The notes under the pieces are model-generated. The model was not told the DNA's origin and did not search any database. It saw only the letters and a program-made list of their open reading frames with translations. This document shows, one piece after another, positions 33,802 through 41,627 of a stretch of 64,000 bases of DNA (its first letter is position 1; each line of letters opens with the position of its first letter). Position numbers and translations under genes: made by a program. Source of the stretch: Bacteroidales bacterium (GTDB lineage Bacteria; Bacteroidota; Bacteroidia; Bacteroidales; F082); assembly GCA_021647205.1 (NCBI GenBank), contig JAKIVD010000017.1:1-64000 (forward strand), written 5' to 3'.

Positions 33802-36285
33802 ATGGGCACTTGTTTTTCATACGGAAATAAACTGATTCAAAGAACAGCGGGAAAGCTGAACAGCATTAGTAATATTGTGATTATCGGTTCCGGAACCATG
33901 GGCAGTGGCATCGGCATCGACTTGCTGAACAAAACACAATACAACATCACTTTTATCGATATTTCGGATGCCGCCTTGCAGCGTGCAAAAGAAGACATCA
34001 AAGACTATTTTGAAGGGATGGTGGCAGGTGGCCGTTTGTACGAAGGCCATCTCGAAGACACCCTCAAAAGAGTAACATACACCAGTAAATTCACGGCATT
34101 GAAGGATGCCGAAATTATCTGGGAAGTGGCCACCGAACGCATCGACGTGAAAAAAAGCATCTTCGGCCAGATTGAAAAAAATGCCGATACCGACAAACTG
34201 TTGTTTGTGTTTTCAAACACTTCGTCGCATACCACCAGCGAGTTGGCAGACCTTTTCAACGACGCTTTTTTGAAGGAAAAATTTCTCACCGGTCATGGCT
34301 ATTTCCCCTTCCATGCCAACCGCCTGTTCGACGTGATGAAAGGCCGGTACGCCAGCGAAGACACCTTCTTAACGGGCATTGCCTTTGCCGAGCAAATTTT
34401 GGAAAAGAAAGTCATCGCTTTGCGCAAAGACCACCACGGCTACATTGCCGACCCCATTTTTGAAGGCATGGCAGCCATCATCAGTTGGGATGTGAAAACC
34501 GGACAGGACATCGTGGAACTGCCCCAGGTATTTGCCATGCTCACGGCCAATCCCTTCCAGGTACTCGACCTCACCGGCCACATGCCCTACACCGAATGCG
34601 CCAAACACATGGGCAACGACCTGCCCGGCCACGACCGCCTGAAAGGGGTTTATACGTTTGACAACAGGCGCTACCCCCAATGGATAGAAGACCTCGAGAA
34701 AAGCAAAAGGGCCGGGATAAATTCTCCGGAAAAAGAAGGCTTCTTCAAATGGGAAGGCAAAAAAAACCGGGAAAAACCGGTGAAGGTTTACAATCCTGCC
34801 ACCAAAGATTATGTAGATATTCAACCCATTCATGCTGACGATTACTGGTCAATTTCGGAAGCCAAATCAATGGACCACCGTCATTCTACCATCCAGGATA
34901 TCGCCGGTTTGATTCATGTTGCCAATGCAACCGACAAGGGTGGCAAAACCTTCAGAAGGTATGTTGTCCCCATGATGCTTTACGCCCTCGATTTGATTCA
35001 GGATGGCTACGGAACAGCTGCCGACATCAATGTGTCAACCAAAGTGGGGCTGCGGTTTAAGTTCGGCCTCTGCGAAATCATCGATGGGTTTCTCGACCAT
35101 TTCGGCATCGACGGTTTGCTGAACCTGGCCAAAAAAGCAGCGGCCGAGAACCCTGACCGCAGCGGATTTTTCGATGTGGACGGGCTGGAAGGTCCCCGCA
35201 AGGGAAAACCAAGTTTGCTGTACACCATGAAGAAAAAGGGCTGGAAGAACCTGCTGGGCTACGGTCGTGTTTACGGCACACCGGTCAGCCAGAAGAATTT
35301 CAATACCGGCGAAACCGAAATCTATTACAACGACCTCCGTTTTGTGTACCCGACCAAAAAAGACAGGGTAGCGTCCATTATTTTCGACAACCCGCTCAGG
35401 GGCAATGTGTGGAACAAATACACCCTCGACCAGCTTGACCATGCGCTGGGTGTTTGCATGGAGCTTTACGAACAGGGCAAACTGGGGGCCATCTTGTTTA
35501 CCGCCGCCGGTACCGGCATGCGCATGCTTGGCGCCGATGCACGGCAGTTCAACAAAGGCTGGTTCGATGCCCGCGCAGGCTACCAGTTTCTTGGCGAAGA
35601 AAAAGCCGCTTATTTTACCAAGGCAGGGATGCGCATTTTCCGCTTTATCCAGCAATTGCCGGTGTGGACGGTGGGCGCTTTCGGGGAAAAATGGGGCGGT
35701 GGCGCCGAGTTCACCTATTTCCTCAACCAGAGGTTCGATTTGGTTCTTCACGGCACTGAATTCGATACCATCCAACGAAAAAATGTTTTCAAAGAAAAAA
35801 ACAACTACAACCAGCCCGAGATTGAATATGCCATCCTGGGCGGATTTGGCGCCATCCAGGAACTCAACCGCCTGGGCTTCGGCGATTCCATGACGGATGA
35901 ATTGTTCATGCAGGGGCTTACGGCCCGCCGGGCACACCAACTGGGCCTGGCCAATGCCATCTCGGAAAGCGAATACGAGCTGCTGGAAAATGCTTTTGAG
36001 GTAGCCCGCCTGAAACAAAAAAATGCCGTTCCCTATTCGATGGCCCTGTACAATTTACAAAAGGAAAATGCCTACAACGAAGGCATCGACGATGAGCGGC
36101 TCACGCGCGAATGCGGCGAAGTGTTCAATCCGGCTAAAAACCCCTACATCTCCACCGGCCTGTTAAGGTTGCTGAATATGGGTGGAAAAAATCCCCCGGT
36201 TGACCTTACACCGAGGGGCGAGCTGCCGGGCTGGAAGAATAATTATGGAGAACTGTTTTCCGACGTTGATACCAAAAAAGGATGA
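33802..36285 (+). CDS. Fused 3-hydroxyacyl-CoA dehydrogenase/enoyl-CoA hydratase (FadN-like order)
   Basis: 827 residues. The N-terminal NAD-binding HADH domain starts IVIIGSGTMGSGIGIDLL (about residue 25) with GHGYFPFHANRLFDV near the active site and a C-terminal HADH helical domain (TKVGLRFKFGLCEIIDGFLDHFG). From about residue 515 a crotonase domain follows (ASIIFDNPLRGNVWNKYTLD, AGTGMRMLGADARQF, GGGAEFTYFLNQRFDLVLHG). The order HADH then ECH is that of Bacillus FadN, opposite to E. coli FadB. It probably oxidises 3-hydroxypimeloyl-CoA for the adjacent thiolase. It ends the compact 18.3-36.3 kb operon. Confidence 0.88.
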   Translation: MGTCFSYGNKLIQRTAGKLNSISNIVIIGSGTMGSGIGIDLLNKTQYNITFIDISDAALQRAKEDIKDYFEGMVAGGRLYEGHLEDTLKRVTYTSKFTALKDAEIIWEVATERIDVKKSIFGQIEKNADTDKLLFVFSNTSSHTTSELADLFNDAFLKEKFLTGHGYFPFHANRLFDVMKGRYASEDTFLTGIAFAEQILEKKVIALRKDHHGYIADPIFEGMAAIISWDVKTGQDIVELPQVFAMLTANPFQVLDLTGHMPYTECAKHMGNDLPGHDRLKGVYTFDNRRYPQWIEDLEKSKRAGINSPEKEGFFKWEGKKNREKPVKVYNPATKDYVDIQPIHADDYWSISEAKSMDHRHSTIQDIAGLIHVANATDKGGKTFRRYVVPMMLYALDLIQDGYGTAADINVSTKVGLRFKFGLCEIIDGFLDHFGIDGLLNLAKKAAAENPDRSGFFDVDGLEGPRKGKPSLLYTMKKKGWKNLLGYGRVYGTPVSQKNFNTGETEIYYNDLRFVYPTKKDRVASIIFDNPLRGNVWNKYTLDQLDHALGVCMELYEQGKLGAILFTAAGTGMRMLGADARQFNKGWFDARAGYQFLGEEKAAYFTKAGMRIFRFIQQLPVWTVGAFGEKWGGGAEFTYFLNQRFDLVLHGTEFDTIQRKNVFKEKNNYNQPEIEYAILGGFGAIQELNRLGFGDSMTDELFMQGLTARRAHQLGLANAISESEYELLENAFEVARLKQKNAVPYSMALYNLQKENAYNEGIDDERLTRECGEVFNPAKNPYISTGLLRLLNMGGKNPPVDLTPRGELPGWKNNYGELFSDVDTKKG

Positions 36286-36295
36286 TTGAAGATAA

Positions 36296-37363
36296 GTGAC
36301 ATTGTCAGACTCACATAAAAAGCTATTTACTAAAATTGCCGGCTTACTTACTGAAGCGAGAAAGAATATTGTCTCCAGTATTAACCAGGTAATTGTTCTT
36401 ACTTATTTTAGGGTTGGTGAACTTATTGTACAAGATGAACAGGCAGGAAAGGAACGTGCATCCTATGGAAAATCAGTCCTGAAAGAGCTCTCCAAAGGGT
36501 TGACAGAAGAATTCGGAAAGGGCTTTTCTGTTGATAATCTGGAGAGAATGCGTAAGTTTTATCTCACATATAAAAACCGGATGGTTGACAATCAGAAATC
36601 CGCATCAGTGTTGCGGAATTTTAACCCCTCAAATTCCGCATCACTGATGCGGAAATTTGAACTTCCATTAAAACTCTCCTGGACGCACTACACAAAGCTG
36701 TTAAGGATTGACAATGAGGAAGAGAGGAGTTTTTACGAAATTGAAGCGGTTAATTGCAACTGGTCAGTGCGTGAACTTGAAAGACAATTCAATTCATCAT
36801 TGTATGAACGATTGGTACTGAGCAGAGACAAACAGGCAATTAAAAAATTAAGCGAAAAAGGACAAATTATTTCAAATCCAATCGACACCATTAAGGACCC
36901 CTATGTGCTTGACTTCTTAGGACTTGAGGAACAAAATAAGTATAGCGAAACCGACCTTGAAACAGCAATAATAAATAAACTGGAACAATTTCTTATGGAA
37001 TTGGGAAAAGGGTTTTTATTCGTGGGACGCCAACAAAGGATTACGGTTGAAGATGAGCATTTTCATATCGACCTGGTTTTTTACAACCGGTTTTTGCAAT
37101 CCTTTGTACTCATAGATTTAAAAATCGGGAAACTAAGACATCAGGACTTAGGACAGATGCAAATGTACGTCAACTATTATGATGAATTTGTCAGGTCGGA
37201 AGAAGAAAACATGACAGTTGGAATCGTACTTTGCAAACAAAAAAATGAGACTTTGGTAAGGATTACATTACCAAAAGGAAATCAACAGATTTTTGCAAGT
37301 AAATATCAGACATTTTTACCAGGTAAAGAGCAGTTAAAAGAATTAATTGAGAATAAAGATTAA
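36296..37363 (+). CDS. DUF1016 (YhcG) family PDDEXK nuclease
   Basis: 355 residues, full-length YhcG-type protein: N-terminal DUF1016 domain (VLTYFRVGELIVQDEQAGKERASYGKSVLKELS in outline, then EEFGKGFSVDNLERMRKFY), core LSWTHYTKLLRIDNEEERSFYEIEA, and C-terminal PDDEXK-like nuclease (FLFVGRQQRITV, HIDLVFYNRFLQSFVLIDLKIG, HQDLGQMQMYVNYYD). The start is GTG at 36296 or TTG at 36302. It is wedged between the operon's last gene (10-bp gap) and the MocA-like gene (3-bp gap), with no flanking sequence of its own. The family is widespread, mobile in distribution and suspected in defence; function unproven. Residues between MRKFY and LSWTHY are encoded by DNA palindromes. Confidence 0.9.
   Translation: MTLSDSHKKLFTKIAGLLTEARKNIVSSINQVIVLTYFRVGELIVQDEQAGKERASYGKSVLKELSKGLTEEFGKGFSVDNLERMRKFYLTYKNRMVDNQKSASVLRNFNPSNSASLMRKFELPLKLSWTHYTKLLRIDNEEERSFYEIEAVNCNWSVRELERQFNSSLYERLVLSRDKQAIKKLSEKGQIISNPIDTIKDPYVLDFLGLEEQNKYSETDLETAIINKLEQFLMELGKGFLFVGRQQRITVEDEHFHIDLVFYNRFLQSFVLIDLKIGKLRHQDLGQMQMYVNYYDEFVRSEEENMTVGIVLCKQKNETLVRITLPKGNQQIFASKYQTFLPGKEQLKELIENKD
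36599..36653. repeat. In-frame palindromic repeat pair within the DUF1016 gene
   Basis: Two 23-bp arms, 36599-36621 and 36631-36653, are inverted copies with one mismatch and a 9-bp spacer. Each arm is itself nearly palindromic; the right arm contains CCGCATCA-C-TGATGCGG. Translated in frame they give SASVLRNF and NSASLMRKF. The arrangement resembles protein-coding palindromic elements such as those of Rickettsia. Confidence 0.85.
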
Positions 37364-37366
37364 AAA

Positions 37367-37969
37367 ATGCCATCATCCAAAAAAAATACTTCAGTCGTCA
37401 TTTTGTCTGCAGGGATTTCTGCCCGCATGCAAACCGACAAGGCATTTTTAAAAGTGGACAGCGGACAAACATTTCTTGAAAAAATCATTCAAACCTACAT
37501 CAGTTGGGGGGTAGATGAATTGGTGCTCGTTACCAACGACCAACTCATCGGTAAAATTAAAAACGCAAACTACCTGCCGGAAAGCGTGCGCAACGTCCTC
37601 AACAAACAGCTTGGTTGGGGAAGGTTTTATTCGGTAAAACTGGGATTGCAGGCGATGAAAAACAACAATTGTTGCTTCATCCAGAATATCGACAACCCTT
37701 TTACAGAACCGGAAACACTTGACCTCCTTTTTGAAAACAGGGAAGAGGATGCGACCATCGTACCTGTATTTGAAGGCCGGGGCGGCCACCCTGTTTTGCT
37801 GGGCACACAAATTATCAACCATTTGCTCGAACATCGAAAAAATGATGAAATACTGAAAGATTTTTTGGGGAGGTTTAAGGTCAGAAAAGTAGAAACGGAC
37901 ACCTCCGGTGTTTTAACGAACATCAACAATCCGGCCGATTACGATAAATTTGTCAGGGAAAGAAGCTAA
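37367..37969 (+). CDS. MobA/MocA-like molybdenum cofactor nucleotidyltransferase
   Basis: 200 residues, NTP-transferase fold: SVVILSAGISARMQTDKAFLKV (the LAAGxSxRMGxxK motif in slightly altered form), NIDNPFTEPETLDLL in the place of the metal-binding D-x-P motif, FEGRGGHPVLLG, and DTSGVLTNINNPADYD. Proteins next to xdhC and xanthine-dehydrogenase-family genes are usually CTP:molybdopterin cytidylyltransferases, which mature MCD cofactor for these enzymes. Its stop is 3 bp before xdhC. Confidence 0.83.
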   Translation: MPSSKKNTSVVILSAGISARMQTDKAFLKVDSGQTFLEKIIQTYISWGVDELVLVTNDQLIGKIKNANYLPESVRNVLNKQLGWGRFYSVKLGLQAMKNNNCCFIQNIDNPFTEPETLDLLFENREEDATIVPVFEGRGGHPVLLGTQIINHLLEHRKNDEILKDFLGRFKVRKVETDTSGVLTNINNPADYDKFVRERS

Positions 37970-37972
37970 AAG

Positions 37973-38731
37973 ATGGAAACCATTTATACCAAAATATTGC
38001 AATTGCTAAAGGAAGACCGGAAAGTGGCTTTGTGCACTATTGTGGCTGCCCAAGGCTCTGCTCCCCTGCCGGTCGGCTCCAAAATGATTGTACTGGATGA
38101 CGGCAGTATTTTCGGTACCATCGGCGGTGGCAAACTGGAGCATGGGGTAATTGGTGATGCCCTGAAAGTGATTGCAGAAGGGAAAGCATCCTTGTCGCAT
38201 CACGACCTGAAAAAACACCACGAGATGTGCTGCGGAGGAAACGTTGATATTTTTATAGAACCCGTAATGAAAAATAAAAAGTTATTTGTATTTGGCGCCG
38301 GGCATGTGGGCAGGGCAGTTGTAAAACACACCCTCGACCTTGATATGGATATTTTGGTCTTTGATGACAGAAAGGAGATTTTCAACGATTGGGATGCAGG
38401 AAATTACAAGACCAAAGTTGCAGCTTACAAAGAAATGCTTCCCGGCCTTATTTTTGACGATGCCACTTTCATCGTTATTGCCACCTACGACCACGACACC
38501 GACCGCGAAATTCTGGCATATTGCCTGAAAAAGCCACATGCCTACCTCGGGATGATTGGCAGCAAAAACAAGGTGGCAACCACCCGAAGAAATTTCCTGC
38601 AAAGCGGTAATTTTTCCGAAGACGAACTGAATGCCGTGGACATGCCCATCGGGATAAACATCAATGCGACTACGGCTGACGAAATTGCCATCAGCATTGT
38701 GGCCCGAATGATTAAAGAAAAAAATAAATAA
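37973..38731 (+). CDS. xdhC: XdhC/CoxI-family molybdenum cofactor insertion protein
   Basis: 252 residues: N-terminal XdhC/CoxI segment VALCTIVAAQGSAPLPVGSKMIVLDDG, EMCCGGNVDIFIEP (the CGG motif), then a Rossmann domain KLFVFGAGHVGRAVVKHTLDL and YLGMIGSKNKVATTRR. XdhC proteins bind Moco, promote its sulfuration and pass it to xanthine-dehydrogenase-family enzymes. It is 5 bp from the FAD-subunit gene, which fits maturation of the enzyme encoded at 38.7-44.4 kb. Confidence 0.9.
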   Translation: METIYTKILQLLKEDRKVALCTIVAAQGSAPLPVGSKMIVLDDGSIFGTIGGGKLEHGVIGDALKVIAEGKASLSHHDLKKHHEMCCGGNVDIFIEPVMKNKKLFVFGAGHVGRAVVKHTLDLDMDILVFDDRKEIFNDWDAGNYKTKVAAYKEMLPGLIFDDATFIVIATYDHDTDREILAYCLKKPHAYLGMIGSKNKVATTRRNFLQSGNFSEDELNAVDMPIGININATTADEIAISIVARMIKEKNK

Positions 38732-38736
38732 AGAAT

Positions 38737-39633
38737 ATGTACCTGAAAGAATTTAAGTTTTATCGCCCCGGCACATTAAGCGAAGCGCTTGAGATGCTGT
38801 CGAATGCCGAAAACGGGGCCTTGAAAGCCGGGGGCACCGACCTGCTGGTGGAGATGAAAAAAGGATTGCGTTCCTATTCCGAACTCATTTCCCTCACCGA
38901 CCTTGCTGAATTGAAAGAGCAGAACGAAGACGCCGAATTTGTCCGGCTTGGTGCCGGCCTTACCCACTCGGAAATCCTTGACTCTGAACTGGTCAGAAAA
39001 TACTTCCCGGCTTTTGCCGAAGCAGTCTTGCAAATCGGCAGCAACCAGGTAAGAAATACCGGAACACTGGGCGGAAACCTTTGCACGGCGGCGGCCTGTT
39101 GCGATTCGGCACCCGTTTTGATTGCCCTCGATGCCGAAGTGGAAATGATGAACAAGAAGGGAACGGAAACGATTGCCCTCAAAGATTTCTTCGTGCACAA
39201 CCGCCGAACGGTGCTGAAAAAAGACCAGATTCTCACCACGGTTGTCGTTAAAAAATGTGCACCCCACACCGGTGTTCACTTTGAAAAATTCGGCTTGCGG
39301 CAAGGCTCTGCCATTGCCGTGGTTTCGGTGGCTGCCCTGCTTACCATAGAAGACGGACTTTGCAAAGATGCCCGTATCGTTATCGGGGCGGTAGCCCCCA
39401 CACCCATGGTCAGCTACAACGCCATCAACGCCATCAAGGGAAGGCCGGTGTCGGACTTTTATGAGAAATCAGAAATCCTCCTGGCCGCCGGTAAAGCCGC
39501 TTCCGAAGACTCTGTCCCCATCGACGACGTCAGGGGTGGCGCACAATTCAGAAGAAATGTTTTAAACACGCTTACACAGCGTGCGATATTAACCGCTTTA
39601 CGCAATTGTAACATGCAAAATACACAGACTTAG
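38737..39633 (+). CDS. Xanthine dehydrogenase-family FAD-binding subunit
   Basis: 298 residues, CoxM/HcrB-type FAD subunit: KAGGTDLLVEMKKGL for FAD pyrophosphate, VRLGAGLTHSEIL, IGSNQVRNTGTLGGNLCTAAACCDSAPVL, and a C-terminal CO-dehydrogenase flavoprotein domain. In 4-hydroxybenzoyl-CoA reductase the beta subunit has an extra loop of about 40 residues with four cysteines for a [4Fe-4S] cluster after GGN; that loop is absent here. It is therefore an ordinary XDH-type flavin subunit. Its partner (41628-44432) is separated by a T9SS cargo gene. Confidence 0.88.
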   Translation: MYLKEFKFYRPGTLSEALEMLSNAENGALKAGGTDLLVEMKKGLRSYSELISLTDLAELKEQNEDAEFVRLGAGLTHSEILDSELVRKYFPAFAEAVLQIGSNQVRNTGTLGGNLCTAAACCDSAPVLIALDAEVEMMNKKGTETIALKDFFVHNRRTVLKKDQILTTVVVKKCAPHTGVHFEKFGLRQGSAIAVVSVAALLTIEDGLCKDARIVIGAVAPTPMVSYNAINAIKGRPVSDFYEKSEILLAAGKAASEDSVPIDDVRGGAQFRRNVLNTLTQRAILTALRNCNMQNTQT

Positions 39634-39674
39634 ACCTTAGTCAATAAACTGAGAATCGACCCAAAACAACTACA

Positions 39675-41573
39675 ATGAAAAAAGCATTGTTTCTTCTAAT
39701 CATGGTTTTACTGACTTCACAACTTGAATTATGTTGTCAAACCGATTGGCAATGGGCATACCAGGGAGCAAACAACGATGGATACGGTTTTATCAGAGTT
39801 GACGACATAGATCGACACAACAATGTGTACGCTATATTTCCATATGGCAACTCAATAGTTTTTAAAGATACGATGTTTTATCATGAAGGGTTTTTTTATA
39901 ACAATGCAAATTTTGCAATTGTAAAACATGACGCAAATGGTAACTTTATAAAAGCAATTGATGTCTTTAGTCCATCAAATGCAATGTTGTCTTATCATGC
40001 GAGATTATTGGTCGATAACGATTTTAATATTTATCTGGCACTTGAAATTCAAGACACTGTACTTATCAACGAGTATGTTTTTGTTCCTGAAACAAGTTAT
40101 GGTGATGTAATCCTGCTAAAGTTTAATTCTCAATTTGAATTATTGTGGGAACAACAGGTTTACGGCCCAATTTCTGATAATGAGGTTAGAGGCATTTACC
40201 TTGCTGATGACAATAATGTCTTTCTTGAAGTACTGCATAAAGGGAATCCATACGTATTCAAATCTGTAAATTTCTTTGATCAGGATACTGCCGAATATAA
40301 AACGGAAATGATTTCGGTAATGAAAATAGGGCCGTCAGGGAACTTATTATGGCGCAAAGAAATTCGATCCACTGAATTGGAGTATATATTTGCCATTCAC
40401 TCGACTGTTGGAGAAAACGGCGCCTACTATTGTTTGGGAAGTGCGGAATATCCGATTATTGTCGATGGTGACACAGTCTTCCCGTCAAATGATACACTGC
40501 CTGCTTTTTATTATGATGTTGCATTTAAGTCAAACGGTCAGGTTTTACATTCAATAGTCAATTATCTGTATATTCAGTATTATGAGAAATCAGTCAGTTC
40601 AAATGGAGACTATTTTTTTTCAGCGTATATATCAGAAACTGTTGTATTTGGGGATGATACCATTGTTTATGATCCTGAATTGCCCACCTTGTTAATTGGA
40701 AGAATGGATACGCTTTACAACCCAGTATGGTATGAAAAATTAACAGGGCCTTTGAATTACACATTCAGATTTAAACTTGATTTGAAGGATGATATGCTGT
40801 TTTTTTCAACAGATTGCCGAAACTCATTTGAGTTTGCTGACTCGATTTACGATGTTGGTACTAAACAAAGTGTCCTTTATGGTATGTTTACAGCAGATGG
40901 TGAGTTAATTTATACAAAAATTGCACAGGGATCAAACTCGGTATTTGGGACGGATGTAAAACTGGACTATTGCAGCAATGCAATCTTGTCAGGCTCGTTC
41001 AAAGGAGAGTTAATTGCAGGTAGCGACACATTGATTCAAAATGACCTTTCCCGTGAAGATAATTTCATCGCAAAAATTACCGACCTTGGATTGTCAAAAA
41101 TTGATTTGGGCCCGGACACTACAATTGCTGTTTCAGAATCCTTTGATTTATTAATACCAGACTATTTTTCAAACATTCTTTGGTCCACAGGAGAAACCAC
41201 TAATTCAATAACTGTCTCCGGTAATGATTTACAGGATGGAATCAACCATATTTGGGTTGATGCATTTCAAGGGGATTGTTTTGCAACTGATACGATTTTA
41301 ATCTTTGTAATTGATAACTCTGGTATATCTGAGAATGAAAACAATGAAATTTATTTCTATCCTAACCCGACTGCAAACACATTGAATTTCTATTCAGAAT
41401 TGGGGCTGAACTTGTTTAATGTGAAGGTTTTTAATCAGTTCGGAGTATTGGTTCTTCAACAAGGTTTACTAAGTGATAAAATTGACTTAATAAATCTTCA
41501 GAATGGGATTTATATTATTGAATTTGAATACAAACAGAAAGTTACCAGACAAAAAATAATTGTACGAAAATAA
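39675..41573 (+). CDS. Secreted repeat protein with type IX secretion C-terminal sorting domain
   Basis: 632 residues: signal peptide (ALFLLIMVLLTSQLELCCQ), a long beta-rich body (WQWAYQGANNDGYG, beta-propeller-like SBBP-type segments such as FAIVKHDANGNFIKAID and ILLKFNSQFELLWEQQVYG), a PKD/Ig-like stretch (ILWSTGETTNSITVSG), and a type A T9SS sorting domain, IYFYPNPTANTLNFYS through GIYIIEFEYKQKVTRQKIIVRK. It is exported to the cell surface. It interrupts the molybdenum-enzyme genes and is visibly more A+T rich than they are, suggesting later insertion. Confidence 0.87.
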   Translation: MKKALFLLIMVLLTSQLELCCQTDWQWAYQGANNDGYGFIRVDDIDRHNNVYAIFPYGNSIVFKDTMFYHEGFFYNNANFAIVKHDANGNFIKAIDVFSPSNAMLSYHARLLVDNDFNIYLALEIQDTVLINEYVFVPETSYGDVILLKFNSQFELLWEQQVYGPISDNEVRGIYLADDNNVFLEVLHKGNPYVFKSVNFFDQDTAEYKTEMISVMKIGPSGNLLWRKEIRSTELEYIFAIHSTVGENGAYYCLGSAEYPIIVDGDTVFPSNDTLPAFYYDVAFKSNGQVLHSIVNYLYIQYYEKSVSSNGDYFFSAYISETVVFGDDTIVYDPELPTLLIGRMDTLYNPVWYEKLTGPLNYTFRFKLDLKDDMLFFSTDCRNSFEFADSIYDVGTKQSVLYGMFTADGELIYTKIAQGSNSVFGTDVKLDYCSNAILSGSFKGELIAGSDTLIQNDLSREDNFIAKITDLGLSKIDLGPDTTIAVSESFDLLIPDYFSNILWSTGETTNSITVSGNDLQDGINHIWVDAFQGDCFATDTILIFVIDNSGISENENNEIYFYPNPTANTLNFYSELGLNLFNVKVFNQFGVLVLQQGLLSDKIDLINLQNGIYIIEFEYKQKVTRQKIIVRK

Positions 41574-41627
41574 AAATCTGACGCAGAAAGAAAAAAATAA
41601 AAGCGCATAACAGCAAATAATAAGAAG

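Noticed and set aside
35035-36018. 327-codon minus-strand frame opposite the HADH/ECH fusion.
   Set aside because: Antisense shadow of a strongly supported gene; similar long shadows occur opposite other genes (for example 23161-23859).
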